DNA of 64,000 nucleotides from an uncultured Saprospiraceae bacterium (lineage in GTDB: Bacteria; Bacteroidota; Bacteroidia; Chitinophagales; Saprospiraceae), in contig CALGLU010000036.1 in the NCBI GenBank assembly GCA_937959275.1, forward strand, positions 105,441-169,440. The letters run 5' to 3'. Both the position numbers and the translations under genes were made by a program. Each line of letters begins with the position of its first letter. Position 1 is the first letter of the stretch. The notes under the pieces are model-generated. The model made no database searches and was not told the origin of the DNA. It saw nothing but the letters and a program-made list of their open reading frames with translations. Of the stretch, positions 34,709 through 44,784 are shown piece after piece.

Positions 34709-35671
34709 TTGAAATTGATATTCAAATTGTTATTGAAGTTGCCATTGAAATTGATATCGATATTGCCATTGATATTGCTATTCCAATGGAATTCCCTCAG
34801 TGCCCAATCCTTATCTAAATACGAATTCTCAGAAGTCCACATGGGCACTTTATTCAGTATCGTCTTGTATGCTGATTCTGCAGAGGCAGCCAAGCAGGCT
34901 AGCGATCGAGCATTTAGTAGGGTAGAGGAGATCAATCAAGTCTTTAGTGATTACGTTGAGGATAGCGAGCTTAGCCAGATCAGCCAGTACGCTTTTTACA
35001 AGGAGATGAAGGTATCTGATGAGATGTGGGCTTTACTTAGTTTATCAGATAAGTTTTATCGTGCTTCAAATGGCGCATTTAATATTGCTATGGGGCCGCT
35101 GACTAAACTGTGGAGAAGAGCAATTCGTAGACAAGAAATGCCACAAGAGTCAGACATCAAAGAAGCCTTGGCGCGGAGCAACTGGAGCGATGTTAGTCTT
35201 GATAAAAGCAAACAAACAATCCGTCTAAAGAAAGAGAAGATGCGATTGGACATGGGCGGTATTGCAAAGGGTTATGCCATTGATGAGGCCTATCAAACAG
35301 TTAAGCAACTTGGGATTCCAAGAGCATTAGTAGATGGCGGGGGAGATATTTTTGCTGGAGAGCCACCGCCTAATTCTAAAGGCTGGAAAGTCATGGTTAA
35401 GCTTAATGGTAAAACTCAAGATATATACCTTACAAATGAAGCAGTTGCCAGCTCAGGTTCTACTTATAGATTTATTGAACACAATGATGTCATGTATTCA
35501 CATATCATAGATCCGAGGAATGGATATGGCATAACAAATCCTAATCGTATCAATGCCAGAGCACCGAATTGTGTGTTGGCGGATGCTGCAGCGACGGCCT
35601 TGAGTGTTATGACTGTGGAAGAGGATATTAAAAGTTTGGAAGAAAGCTTTGAAGTTAGTCTGATTAAATAA
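34709..35671 (+). CDS. apbE: FAD:protein FMN transferase (ApbE)
   Basis: This 320-residue exported enzyme attaches FMN to Thr residues of flavoproteins such as NQR/RNF subunits. ApbE motifs are present: MGTLFSI near the mature start, LDMGGIAKGYAID, VDGGGDIFAGE, ASSGSTYRF, HIIDPRNGYG and ADAAATALSVM. The C-terminus ends soon after the last motif, a little short of typical members. No ATG is available upstream of the mature part, so a TTG at 34709 is used; the leader it encodes is low-complexity (repeated TTGA/ATTG bases give alternating Leu/Ile/Pro/Lys). It lies 9 bp after the FGE-like gene and is probably co-transcribed. Confidence 0.88.
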   Translation: MKLIFKLLLKLPLKLISILPLILLFQWNSLSAQSLSKYEFSEVHMGTLFSIVLYADSAEAAKQASDRAFSRVEEINQVFSDYVEDSELSQISQYAFYKEMKVSDEMWALLSLSDKFYRASNGAFNIAMGPLTKLWRRAIRRQEMPQESDIKEALARSNWSDVSLDKSKQTIRLKKEKMRLDMGGIAKGYAIDEAYQTVKQLGIPRALVDGGGDIFAGEPPPNSKGWKVMVKLNGKTQDIYLTNEAVASSGSTYRFIEHNDVMYSHIIDPRNGYGITNPNRINARAPNCVLADAAATALSVMTVEEDIKSLEESFEVSLIK

Positions 35672-35844
35672 GAGTTGTCAAGTTGATGGTGTTGAATCCC
35701 TATTATGGTTTTGTTCAAAAATCTTAGAGTCCGTCTTACGTAGAAACCAATTGGGCTCCGCACCAGAGTATTGACAATGAGATTTGGCTGCAAAAAATAG
35801 GTCAAATTAAGTCGGGCCTCTATCATTCCGACCACTAAGGTCTG

Positions 35845-36210
35845 TCTAAATAGCCTCGTGTGGTTGAAAATTAGGCTACAAAAAAAAAGTTCAAATTTAA
35901 GTCGGGAGGTCTGTCATTCCCAGAAACCAATTCCCGCTACGCCAATAAAATTATAGTAATGACAAACAAAAGTAAGCGTCATTCCGGGCTCGATCCGGAA
36001 TCTGGCTATATTCTTTTTGAATTGGGTTTATGAGCTTAGTAGTATTTCTCGACTATGTAAAGTATTAAAGAACAGAGTATTATAAAAAGATGTTATAGAT
36101 ACCGCTAAGGTCTGTCATTCCGACCGTTAGTGGAGGAATAAAGAGATAATCCATGACTCCATTTCGACCTTGTGGAGAAATCTACATAGCCTCATGTGTT
36201 TGAAAACTAG
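35845..36210. repeat. Degenerate intergenic repeats in 619-bp gap
   Basis: The gap 35672-36290 has no convincing gene. It contains two copies of a 30-bp sequence at 35845-35874 and 36181-36210 (26 of 30 identical, core TAGCCTC..GTG...TGAAAA), plus several GTCATTCCGACC-like phrases nearby (for example about 35822, 36115). The phrases look like decayed dispersed repeats. Confidence 0.55.
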
Positions 36211-36290
36211 AAGTCTTTTTACATCGCACCATTCGCCTGTTGGCGGCTGCCCGAACTCGAAAAATCAAATATTTAAGCTGTTAGATCTTT

Positions 36291-37007
36291 TTAAATCAAC
36301 CACTTCAACTTCAATTGCTTATACCTTGATCGACTCACTGGTAATTGTTCACCAGATGTAAGAAGTACAGCATATTTCCCTCCAGACTCCGCTATGAACT
36401 GATTGACTTCGTGCATGTCAACGATGTAAGATTTATGTATTCTTTCATAATGGTTTGGCAAGACTTGAACCAGTGCGTCAAGTGATTTATTATGCACTTC
36501 CTTTGCTCCATTTTTTAAATATAACTCTGTGTAGACCCGGGCTCCTTTGACATACTGTAACTGGCCGATCTCAATAAGATGTTGACGGCCTCGTTTGAAT
36601 ACTGATAAAAACTTTAGACTCGTTTCCACTTCAGTTGAAGAGGTGACTTGATTGATGCGATCAAAGGCTTGATGTAAACGGCTTTCATTAAATGGCTTAG
36701 GTACAAAATCCAATACGCCGTATTCAAATGCAAGAATGGCTTTGTCTTTATATGCTGACACAATGATGGTATGAAAAGAATGCCCCACAACATGTTTCAA
36801 CACGTTAAAGCCATCTTCTCCATTCAAGTTGAGATCCAGTAGCAACAGATCAATGTTATGATTTTCTATGAATGTCATACCCTCTGACAACGCATCAATA
36901 TGATGAATCGATTCTAAGGTTTGGCCAAAGAAATGTTTTGTCATTCGCAATAAGCGATTAGCAATGACTTGCTCGTCTTCAATGATTAAAATGTTCAGTT
37001 TCTCCAT
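36291..37007 (-). CDS. LytTR-type response regulator
   Basis: This 238-residue protein has a receiver domain at about 1-120 (ILIIEDEQ acidic pocket, phospho-acceptor D58 in LLLLDLN, a Ser in HTIIVSAYK and Lys in VPKPF). A LytTR DNA-binding domain follows at about 135-238 (VKGARVYTELYLKNG..., NHYERIHKSYIVDMHEVNQF, LPVSRSRYKQLK). It is paired with the histidine kinase gene immediately upstream (17-bp gap), so it is the output half of a LytS/LytR-like two-component system. Target promoters are unknown. Confidence 0.93.
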   Translation of the reverse strand: MEKLNILIIEDEQVIANRLLRMTKHFFGQTLESIHHIDALSEGMTFIENHNIDLLLLDLNLNGEDGFNVLKHVVGHSFHTIIVSAYKDKAILAFEYGVLDFVPKPFNESRLHQAFDRINQVTSSTEVETSLKFLSVFKRGRQHLIEIGQLQYVKGARVYTELYLKNGAKEVHNKSLDALVQVLPNHYERIHKSYIVDMHEVNQFIAESGGKYAVLLTSGEQLPVSRSRYKQLKLKWLI

Positions 37008-37024
37008 TTTAATAATTCATCATT

Positions 37025-38791
37025 TTAGTTCTTAGTTTTTTGAATGGTGACTTTTGTTATCCAACCGGTGTCTGTCGCATATGATTCTAAGTCCCATGCA
37101 TCGCCGTAGCTTTCTGTTAAGCGTGATTTGATATACTTAAATCCAGTACCTGATCTTGATGGCTTATTTTTCACTCTGTTTTTGGCCCAGACTTCAATGA
37201 TGTAAGTGACAGTATCTTTCAGATTTTCTTCCGATAATTTGAATTTGATCTGCCCTTCATCATTGGCTTTGCTATGCGTGATGCCATTTTCAATAATGGT
37301 ATGGAAAATAGCAGGTGGTACTTCTTTTTTAATATCTATATTTTCGTCTTCCCACAGATATTTCAATTCTTTTCTGAAGGCCATGATTTCTAAATGCTTT
37401 TTACACAAATCTATTTCCTGTTGAATTGGAATCAATTGTTGATCAGCCATGTCATTTAATAAATCAAATTCCCCAGCTAAGGCTTCAATGAATTCAATGC
37501 TTTTCTGTGGAGATCGCTCTACCCATTCCATGATGGATGTCAAGGTGTTCATAATAAAATGAGGCTGAATGTTTTTCTTAAGTAGTTCGTTTTTCAATCG
37601 TTCAGACAGAAGTAAGGAGACTTCATATGCTTTTTTTTGTTCTTTCCGTTGCTGCGATAAGGTATACAGAATAGCCAAAACCAAAATAAGGAAACTTAAA
37701 AATAAATTGATATCGTAATTGTAGAGCATGAAATCAATTTGGAATGTTGAAAAATAATTGATTAAGGCGATCAATGCAAAGGTCATCACCATAATGAAGC
37801 TGCTCCTTTTTTTATACCAAAATGCATACGATGAAATAAGAAAAGAAGAACCCAACATGATAGTACTAAACCATTGAGCTGTGGTGTCAAACTTGATTTT
37901 GTTGGACAAACCCACATACATAAAGACAATCAATAAGACACCTAATAGAATGCGTTTGCGCGGAATGTCAAAATGCAAGCAGAGGAATAATGGCACGACA
38001 TAACTGATCACTGCTGTCAAACTTCCAATGATCACTAATCGAGTATTGTGGAATGAATACGCATAGCTGTAATAAAACTTCATGTATTCAAAAACCATGA
38101 GTAAGAAAAATAAAAGGCACATGATACTGAAGACTAACTTCGCACCATCTCTTTTGTCATTAAAAAATAGCAGGAAATAATAGATGGCGACGATTATGAA
38201 GCCTCCTCCTAGAATAGACATCACGGCAGTAGTCTTAAGCGCTCTCTTTATCGAATGATTAAATTCCTCAACCTTACATGTGTTCCACGACCAACTTTCA
38301 TTCTCAGTATTATGAAAATTGGACAAACGGAGTGCTAGTATATGAGGCCCCTCTTGGCATAATGAATCTGGAATAAGTATCTGACTGATAAACGTCCCTT
38401 CAATCTCATCAGCTTTGTTATCAGCCACTTTCCCATTTTTATGAATCAATACACCATCCCAATACGCCTCATAAGACCCAAGTGAAATCATCTGTATCCC
38501 TTTATGATTCAACAAGTGTATTCTATCATCAAAATCAATATGAAAGCGCACCCAAAACTGCCCAATTTCAAAGGTATTTCCCGTCTTATCCCAATCTGAA
38601 TCATCGAATGAAGGATGAGCCCATGACAGATCATCACCTAATTGGATGATACGTTGATTAGGATGGAGGATGATGCTTTCTTGCTCACACGATGAGAAGA
38701 ATAGTAGTCCAATAGGCAAAAGCAAAACTTTATATCTCTTTACAGCTAGAATAAAATCTTTAAAAATTGTAAAACCAATATTATCAAACAT
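37025..38791 (-). CDS. Sensor histidine kinase, LytS-like His_kinase family
   Basis: This 588-residue protein has a signal-like start (about 20-36, with a possible lipobox SSC) and an extracellular beta-rich sensor (about 40-180, jelly-roll-like: GQFWVRFHIDF, YEAYWDGVLIHKNG). Seven membrane helices follow (about 188-377; 7TMR-DISM plan), then a coiled linker (QQRKEQKKAYEVSLLLSERLK). The His_kinase domain has phospho-acceptor H411 in NIQPHFIMNTLTSI, and a C-terminal HATPase-like segment has IFHTIIENGITHSK and GTGFKYIKSRL. It precedes the LytTR regulator by 17 bp. The ligand is unknown; carbohydrate is typical for this sensor fold. Confidence 0.92.
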   Translation of the reverse strand: MFDNIGFTIFKDFILAVKRYKVLLLPIGLLFFSSCEQESIILHPNQRIIQLGDDLSWAHPSFDDSDWDKTGNTFEIGQFWVRFHIDFDDRIHLLNHKGIQMISLGSYEAYWDGVLIHKNGKVADNKADEIEGTFISQILIPDSLCQEGPHILALRLSNFHNTENESWSWNTCKVEEFNHSIKRALKTTAVMSILGGGFIIVAIYYFLLFFNDKRDGAKLVFSIMCLLFFLLMVFEYMKFYYSYAYSFHNTRLVIIGSLTAVISYVVPLFLCLHFDIPRKRILLGVLLIVFMYVGLSNKIKFDTTAQWFSTIMLGSSFLISSYAFWYKKRSSFIMVMTFALIALINYFSTFQIDFMLYNYDINLFLSFLILVLAILYTLSQQRKEQKKAYEVSLLLSERLKNELLKKNIQPHFIMNTLTSIMEWVERSPQKSIEFIEALAGEFDLLNDMADQQLIPIQQEIDLCKKHLEIMAFRKELKYLWEDENIDIKKEVPPAIFHTIIENGITHSKANDEGQIKFKLSEENLKDTVTYIIEVWAKNRVKNKPSRSGTGFKYIKSRLTESYGDAWDLESYATDTGWITKVTIQKTKN

Positions 38792-38933
38792 TATATCAAA
38801 GTTAATTCAAATTAAATGACATAGAATGCTGTTGGGAAATGCCAAATGCCATTCGGAAATCGCAGCTTTACTTATGCTTGCTTATCACTTAGATTTGAAT
38901 TGTAATACTTTTAATGACTTCAAAATTAATCTT

Positions 38934-40331
38934 ATGAAATCTATTATCCATTTAATGTTTAGCCTTATTTGTTCTTCGGCTATTGCCCAATTATCTACTG
39001 CAGATTCTACAGCCCTCTTTAACAAGCAACTCAAATTAAGATCCTTTGCCTTACTTGAGGAATGTATCAGCTTCAACGAAGTCGTTGGAATCACTGCCGG
39101 CATCTACAAGGATGGAAATATCTTTTGGGAAGACGCAGCGGGCCAAATGGATGTTGAAAACAACACACCCGCTCAGGCCAATATGATCCATCGCATTGCT
39201 TCTATCAGCAAACCCATGACAGCCATTGCCATTTTACAATTAATGGAAAAAGACTTACTAGATTTAGATGATCCCATTCAAAAATACATCTCTGATTTTC
39301 CATTGAAAAAAGAAGGGACAATCACAATCAGACATTTATTGCAACACAGTTCTGGTATTAAAGCCTATAAAAATGGGAAAGAATCATTTCCGACTAAGAA
39401 TTACCCCACTTTGCGAAAGGCAGTTCAGCTATTTGAAGATCGCGATTTGGCCAATGCACCAGGAGAGGGATATCAGTATACGACCTATGGTTATGTCGTA
39501 TTGGGTGTTGTCATTGAAAAGGTATCTGGTCTTTCTTATAGGGATTATATGAAGCAACATATATGGGAAAAGGCCGGTATGATAAACACTGATGTGGAAG
39601 TATTTGGAAAGCATTATCCTGGCAAGTCTAAGCTATATACAATAAACAAAAAAGGTGAATTCGAAACAGACAAAAATACCAATCTGAGTGTGAAAGTACC
39701 AGGTGGTGGCATACAATCTACAGTAGCTGACTTGCTAAAGTTTGCTGAAGCTGTGATAGAAGATAAACTAATAAATGCTGAAAGTCGAAAATTAATGACC
39801 ACTGACTCAGGCATGAAAAAAGAAGGGAATCCTTACGGCTTAGGGTGGTTTCTCTATTCTGATGCTGATAAGCCGAGTGGTCGCATCATTGGACATAGTG
39901 GCTCACAGTCAGGAACATCCACACAGTTGTTTGTTTTCTTGGATAAGAAGGCAGCTATTGCCGTGATATCCAACACATCAGGCGCATGGAACAATGTGTT
40001 TTCATTGACTGATAAATTAGCTGATCCTTTAGTGAGACCTGAGGATGTTAATAAACCTATTAGAAAAGTGGCAAAGATTTCAACTGAGATTCTGGATCGC
40101 TATGTCGGCAAATATAAATTTGAAAGTGGAACAGTCGTCGAGCTCACCAGAAAAGATGAGGCCTTTTATGGGGAAACAAATGGTGGTGGAAAATTTAGAA
40201 TATACCCTGAAAGTGACACACATTTTTTCTTAAGAATTATGAATGTCCAAGTCGAATTTGAAACTAGCACTGAAAAGGCAAAGCAATTTACCTTTATTCA
40301 AAATGGAGAAAGACATCTAGCCGTGAGATGA
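38934..40331 (+). CDS. Serine hydrolase, beta-lactamase family
   Basis: This is a 465-residue exported protein with signal peptide MKSIIHLMFSLICSSAIAQ. The class C beta-lactamase/PBP-like fold is shown by SxxK in RIASISKPM (S90, K93), QYTTYGYVVLG at the position of the YxN motif (Asn replaced by Gly or Tyr, depending on alignment), and HSGSQSG in the KTG position. A small C-terminal domain (about 380-460) follows. The family includes esterases, D-peptidases and beta-lactamase-like proteins; the substrate cannot be decided. The ATG at 38934 was chosen because it starts the signal peptide. Confidence 0.88.
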   Translation: MKSIIHLMFSLICSSAIAQLSTADSTALFNKQLKLRSFALLEECISFNEVVGITAGIYKDGNIFWEDAAGQMDVENNTPAQANMIHRIASISKPMTAIAILQLMEKDLLDLDDPIQKYISDFPLKKEGTITIRHLLQHSSGIKAYKNGKESFPTKNYPTLRKAVQLFEDRDLANAPGEGYQYTTYGYVVLGVVIEKVSGLSYRDYMKQHIWEKAGMINTDVEVFGKHYPGKSKLYTINKKGEFETDKNTNLSVKVPGGGIQSTVADLLKFAEAVIEDKLINAESRKLMTTDSGMKKEGNPYGLGWFLYSDADKPSGRIIGHSGSQSGTSTQLFVFLDKKAAIAVISNTSGAWNNVFSLTDKLADPLVRPEDVNKPIRKVAKISTEILDRYVGKYKFESGTVVELTRKDEAFYGETNGGGKFRIYPESDTHFFLRIMNVQVEFETSTEKAKQFTFIQNGERHLAVR

Positions 40332-40357
40332 TCGTTTTAAAATAATCAATTTCTGGT

Positions 40358-40394
40358 AGCCAATGATTGAAATCAATTCAATTATTGGCTTTTT
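40358..40394 (+). terminator. Intrinsic terminator after serine hydrolase
   Basis: AGCCAATGATTGAA (40358-40371) pairs with TTCAATTATTGGCT (40377-40390), 14 positions with one mismatch, around a 5-nt loop, followed by TTTT. It lies 26 bp after the stop. Confidence 0.85.
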
Positions 40395-40472
40395 CGTTCT
40401 GGTAAACACTATGAAATAAATATCGCTTTGTACAACTATCAAAGCAACTCAAATTCATTTCTATTCCCATAA

Positions 40473-40502
40473 TTGCTTTTCTCATGCACATGGCTATCTT
40501 TG
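40473..40502 (+). promoter_or_regulatory. Bacteroidota promoter upstream of DUF983 gene
   Basis: TTG at 40473-40475 (-33) and TATCTTTG at 40495-40502 (-7) are separated by 19 bp, an exact match to the TTG-N19-TAnnTTTG plan. It overlaps the longer version of the DUF983 frame, so the ATG at 40511 is the likely start, with almost no leader. Confidence 0.6.
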
Positions 40503-40510
40503 CAGTCCAT

Positions 40511-40951
40511 ATGGGATTCTCACTCAAAGCAAGCTGGAACTACAAATGCCCGCGCTGCAGACAAGGCGATATTTTTACCAAACCGCTGGTCTTATCTAAA
40601 CCCTTAGATATGCCAAAGCGTTGTTCGTTTTGTAATCAGCTCACTGAACCTGAAATTGGCTTTTATTACGGCGCGATGATGGTGTCCTATGGCATCTCTT
40701 CATGGACGTTTTTAGCCATTGTCTTAGTCCTGGTCTTTTATTTTGATTGGACGGTAAACTCTGCCATGTTTGTAGTTATCGCGCTTGCCTTAGTTACATA
40801 CTTGTGGTTGCTTAGATATTCACGCTCACTTTGGCTACATCTAATGGTTAAGCACAGCCCTGAAGAAGAACAAAAACAACTGCTTAAACGAGATGAAGAG
40901 CCATCAGTAACAAAAGAAGAGTGGAAACCAAGGATAAAGAAAGCCGAATAA
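40511..40951 (+). CDS. DUF983 family membrane protein
   Basis: This 146-residue protein has an N-terminal zinc-ribbon-like part (CPRCRQGDIF and RCSFCNQ) followed by two membrane helices (SWTFLAIVLVLVFYF and AMFVVIALALVTYLWLL) and an acidic/basic tail. This is the standard DUF983 layout; the function is unknown. The ATG at 40511 is favoured over 40484 because a promoter element overlaps the longer frame. Confidence 0.88.
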   Translation: MGFSLKASWNYKCPRCRQGDIFTKPLVLSKPLDMPKRCSFCNQLTEPEIGFYYGAMMVSYGISSWTFLAIVLVLVFYFDWTVNSAMFVVIALALVTYLWLLRYSRSLWLHLMVKHSPEEEQKQLLKRDEEPSVTKEEWKPRIKKAE

Positions 40952-41066
40952 TTATAATCTTACTACTTCAGTTTTGAGATCAACAGTAGTACTCAACCCT
41001 CAACCCCGCCATTCACTTTCTTCACTACGGGATGTCCGCTTCGCTGCCACACTCAACACTCAACAC

Positions 41067-41098
41067 CCAACATTCAACACTGCGACCAAAGGGAGCTA
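41067..41098. repeat. Dispersed 32-bp repeat, copy 1
   Basis: A 32-bp sequence (CCAACATTCAACA..TGCGAC..AA.GG.AGCTA) is repeated at 63732-63763 with 28 of 32 identical. This copy overlaps the stop codon of the 41096-43207 gene and follows an ACTCAACACTC-type low-complexity stretch. Confidence 0.7.
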
Positions 41099-43207
41099 AT
41101 ACTCCATCAACTCAATCGCCGCCTCCACATTATCCACGGGAAATTTACACGCCTTATTCTGACAAACATAAATCAACGTACCATCTTGCAATTTGCTTTC
41201 CAGCAATCTAAGCGAACCTTCCGTCTTCCCACCCAGATACAAACTTGTTGGACTAAATGATTTTTGCATGTCACGACTCAATTCACCAGCATTTTCTCCG
41301 ACGATAGCAATTTCAAAAGGCGGGTACACCATATCCAGATAGAGCTGACACCAATTCGAATAGAAGCCAGGACTTTGTTCTTGGGCGATGGTCCCTGTCA
41401 TGTTATTGAGCATTTGCTCCGATAAGGCTAGATAGTCTTTGTTGTATAATAGCTCACCCAAAGCCTTCAAATTGCGAGCCATGACAGAATTCGAACCTGG
41501 TATGACATTGTCTGTTAATTCTGCCTTACGCGCGACGAGGGGCGGATCAATATCTGAGGTATAGTTAAACATAGAGTTGCTCTCCTTGAAAAAGTGCTTG
41601 ATAGCATAATCTGTTAAGCTTGACGCAAGCTTCAACCATTGCTCATCAAAAGTTATCTGATAAACGCTTACAAACGCATCGATAGCGATAGCATAGTCAT
41701 CCAGAAAACCATTGATGCTGCTTTTGCCATCCTTAAAGTTGCGATTGAGACGGTAGTCTTTTTGCAATTGATTATCTACTATAAACTGAGCATTCGCCAA
41801 AGCTGCTTGCTTGTATTCCTCTTTGCCAAACGCAGCATAGGCATCCACATAGCCTTTTAGCATCAAGGCATTCCACGAAGTCAATATTTTATCATCTAAG
41901 CCAGGTCTGACGCGGTGCTCTCGTGCTTGCATAATCGTTAAGTTAAATCGCTCGACCATATCTTCTAAAGCCAGAGTAGATAGATTATGTTTTTTCGCAA
42001 ACTCCTCATCACTAGATTTACGTAATAAGATATTAGTATGCTCCCAATTGCCTCTTTTGCTTACATCGTAATAGTCTTTAAATAACCTATTCTCAGATTC
42101 ATCTGTAAATAAGGAATCAATTTCTTCTTCAGACCAGACATAAAATTTGCCTTCTTCACCCTCACTATCCGCATCTAGTGAAGAGTAAAAACCGCCTGAC
42201 TTATGCGTCATCTCACGCTTCACCCATTCCAGAGTTTGCTCTACAATATGAGCATAGTGCGGGTCTTGAGTCAACTTATAGGCTTGAGAATATAAACTAA
42301 CAAGTTGCCCATTATCATACATCATCTTTTCAAAGTGAGGTGCTTTCCAAACAGCATCTGTCGAGTAACGCGCAAAGCCTCCTCCAGCTTGGTCATAGAT
42401 GCCTCCCATCGCCATTTTATCTAGTGTCAGTGTCAAGCCTTCAAGAGCCTTTGCATCCTTAGTGACTGCATAATACTTCATTAAAAATTCAAAGTTGTTG
42501 GGCATTGGAAACTTAGGTGTTCTATCGTTGCCACCTTCTTTATAATCTAAGCCAGACATAAAGTCCTCAGCAATACTTGATAGCATCGTTTCTGTAAAAG
42601 GAGAAGGATTACTCACTAGTGCAATATCATCTACATTTTGAATGCCTTTTGTGATCTGCTCTGCCTGCTCTTCAAGCTTGCCGGGATCATTCTCTTTTAG
42701 ATCGGCAAACTGTTTTAAAATATTAAGCCATTGGTCTTTGGGGAAATAAGTACCTGCCCATACAGGTCGACCGTCAGGCAGCGCAAAGGCATTTAATGGC
42801 CATCCACCTCGACCACTCACGAGATGACAGGCAGTCATATACACATCGTCAACATCAGGTCGTTCTTCTCGGTCTACTTTAATCGGGACAAAATGCTCAT
42901 TCATTAGTGTAGCAACTAATGAATCCTCAAACGATTCATGCTCCATGACATGGCACCAATGACAGGCAGCGTAACCAATGGATATGATTAATAGCTTATC
43001 CTCTTTTTGAGCTTTTTGCAAGGCTTCTTCGCCCCAGGGATGCCAGTCTACAGGATTGTGAGCATGTTGTAACAAGTATGGACTTGACTCGTGAATTAGT
43101 TGATTCGTATGTTTGTGATTACTCATATCACCTGATTTTTTAGCTGAATGACAAGCTACAAGAAGCAATATTCCAACTAGTGTAAAGGCTTGAAAAAGTT
43201 TAGACAT
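41096..43207 (-). CDS. YyaL/SSP411-like thioredoxin-domain lipoprotein
   Basis: This 703-residue protein has a lipobox LLVAC at residues 15-19 when the ATG at 43207 is used. The N-terminal DUF255 thioredoxin-like domain contains [17 protein letters not shown] and [10 protein letters not shown] (C82, C85) plus [11 protein letters not shown]. The long C-terminal (alpha/alpha) six-barrel follows, with [26 protein letters not shown] and LNAVD-like segments. Homologues are mostly cytoplasmic and resemble sugar epimerases; this one carries a leader, so it may be anchored in the periplasm. Substrate unknown. It stands alone on the minus strand. Confidence 0.9.
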   Translation of the reverse strand: MSKLFQAFTLVGILLLVACHSAKKSGDMSNHKHTNQLIHESSPYLLQHAHNPVDWHPWGEEALQKAQKEDKLLIISIGYAACHWCHVMEHESFEDSLVATLMNEHFVPIKVDREERPDVDDVYMTACHLVSGRGGWPLNAFALPDGRPVWAGTYFPKDQWLNILKQFADLKENDPGKLEEQAEQITKGIQNVDDIALVSNPSPFTETMLSSIAEDFMSGLDYKEGGNDRTPKFPMPNNFEFLMKYYAVTKDAKALEGLTLTLDKMAMGGIYDQAGGGFARYSTDAVWKAPHFEKMMYDNGQLVSLYSQAYKLTQDPHYAHIVEQTLEWVKREMTHKSGGFYSSLDADSEGEEGKFYVWSEEEIDSLFTDESENRLFKDYYDVSKRGNWEHTNILLRKSSDEEFAKKHNLSTLALEDMVERFNLTIMQAREHRVRPGLDDKILTSWNALMLKGYVDAYAAFGKEEYKQAALANAQFIVDNQLQKDYRLNRNFKDGKSSINGFLDDYAIAIDAFVSVYQITFDEQWLKLASSLTDYAIKHFFKESNSMFNYTSDIDPPLVARKAELTDNVIPGSNSVMARNLKALGELLYNKDYLALSEQMLNNMTGTIAQEQSPGFYSNWCQLYLDMVYPPFEIAIVGENAGELSRDMQKSFSPTSLYLGGKTEGSLRLLESKLQDGTLIYVCQNKACKFPVDNVEAAIELMEY

Positions 43208-43439
43208 ATCTGGTTTTATCAACTGAAGTGATTTAATAATGAATGTTAAAGTAGTTTGTATGTGCTTGATTTTCAATGCGATGCGTTAAAAAGTAGAAGT
43301 GATTGAAGATCAATAACATGTAAAATAATTAGCAATATATTCTTAAATCATTTCATAGCTTAAATATTAATTAACAATGTAATATCTAATTAACATAGTT
43401 TATTCTATAACTTTAGTACAAACTAATTGTTTAGAGAGT

Positions 43440-43928
43440 ATGTTTCAAAGCACACAAATGAAATGGAGGCGATTGAATGGGGATCCTATCAGCTCTTCAC
43501 TTCATGAAGCGATTGAATCTACGATCATCCGTGAGAAAGAACAAGGATACAAGTTAAAAGTTTGTATTGGCTCAGATTCTCAAGTAAAAGGGGCTGAGGT
43601 CAACTTTGCTACGGTGATAGTCTTTCTACGTGAACACAAAGGAGGATTTATGTTTATTTCGACTGCGACCAAGAAGAATAACATGTCGATCAAAGAGCGT
43701 ATGATCCTAGAAGTCTCTAAATCTGTTGAAGTTGCTTACAGTATCTGTGATTTATTAGATAAATACAATGTCGAACTGGAGGTGCATGCTGATATCAATA
43801 CTGATCCCAATTTTGAATCTAATGTAGCACTCAAAGAAGCCATGGGCTATATATTAGGAATGGGTTTCGTATTCAAGGCTAAGCCAAATGCCTTCGCGAG
43901 TTCTTCATGTGCTGATAAAGTTTGCTAA
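43440..43928 (+). CDS. RNase H-like YkuK/DUF458 family protein
   Basis: This 162-residue cytoplasmic protein has the DUF458 pattern: VCIGSDSQVKG (an RNase H-type first acidic strand), FATVIVFL, MILEVSKSVEVAYSI, LEVHADINTDPNFESN and GYILGMGFVFKAKP ASS near the end. The acidic residues D in GSDSQ, D in HADIN and a late Asp could form a metal site. The biochemical activity is not established for the family. It precedes the UspA-like gene by 59 bp. Confidence 0.85.
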   Translation: MFQSTQMKWRRLNGDPISSSLHEAIESTIIREKEQGYKLKVCIGSDSQVKGAEVNFATVIVFLREHKGGFMFISTATKKNNMSIKERMILEVSKSVEVAYSICDLLDKYNVELEVHADINTDPNFESNVALKEAMGYILGMGFVFKAKPNAFASSSCADKVC

Positions 43929-43987
43929 GCGACCTTACTATTTCTCAGTTTTCTTTCCTATTTTGAATCGAATTCAAGACTGAGCAT

Positions 43988-44779
43988 ATGAGGATTTTAT
44001 TTTGCATCGATACAGATAAAAATCTAGAGAATTTAGGAAGTCGTCTTTCTAAAGTCCTTAATCTTTTCAATGAAGAACTGTACTACGTAGACGTCATGCA
44101 TGTCTATCGGAAGCCTGAAGCAGATGCGCCGCATATGCCAGCGACGATGTTGGATATTCAAAATGATGAGGAAAAACAAAGAATGAGGTTTCTTTCTCAA
44201 TGCCAACATCGAATTTCGAATGTCTTAGAAAAGAAATTGAAAAAGGCTGCGCTCGTAAATTCACACCTTTTGCAAGGTAAATTCATGAAACAATTCAAAG
44301 ATCATGTCAAGTATAATAAGTACGAAATGATCGTCTTGTTGCCCGGTAAAAAGGATCCTTTGGAATTACTACTGATGGGTAGGAATGTCACAAAAATTGT
44401 AAGTAAGATCGGAGTCCCCATATTAGTACTACCCAAAGATGAAGTTTTTGAACACAGAACAACCAAGTTTATAGGCATGCTTGAAAAACCTAAAAAGCAA
44501 CGGAAGAAATTTCAAAAACATCAAGTTATCAGACAAATCAAAGAAGATGGTTTAAACTATCTCCACATTTGTCCTCTGGCTAAAAAGGAGTACAAGCATG
44601 TCGATGTGCTGAATCACTCAAATCGAATTAAGGCATTCAATAAGTTTCATAATGAGCGTAAGCACAATCATATTTATATTATGAATCATAAGCCTAAAAA
44701 GGGTCTAGCTAAGTGGAGAAATTCAAGTTTTACAAAAGCCATCTTGACTAAAAATGATTCGTCGATTATGGTGATTTAA
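43988..44779 (+). CDS. Universal stress-like protein
   Basis: This 263-residue protein has a UspA-like alpha/beta fold in the first half (ILFCIDTDKN, LYYVDVMHVYR, YEMIVLLPGKKDPLELLLMGRNVTKIVSKIGVPILVLPK). This includes a G-x2-G-like ending resembling GxxSxxVl but poorly conserved. The second half (about 150-263) is basic and lacks the motif. Two-domain Usp proteins with a divergent second half are common. The ATP-binding signature is weak, so activity is uncertain. It lies 5 bp before the AcpH gene, so the three genes 43440-45357 may be an operon. Confidence 0.75.
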   Translation: MRILFCIDTDKNLENLGSRLSKVLNLFNEELYYVDVMHVYRKPEADAPHMPATMLDIQNDEEKQRMRFLSQCQHRISNVLEKKLKKAALVNSHLLQGKFMKQFKDHVKYNKYEMIVLLPGKKDPLELLLMGRNVTKIVSKIGVPILVLPKDEVFEHRTTKFIGMLEKPKKQRKKFQKHQVIRQIKEDGLNYLHICPLAKKEYKHVDVLNHSNRIKAFNKFHNERKHNHIYIMNHKPKKGLAKWRNSSFTKAILTKNDSSIMVI

Positions 44780-44784
44780 TTGAT

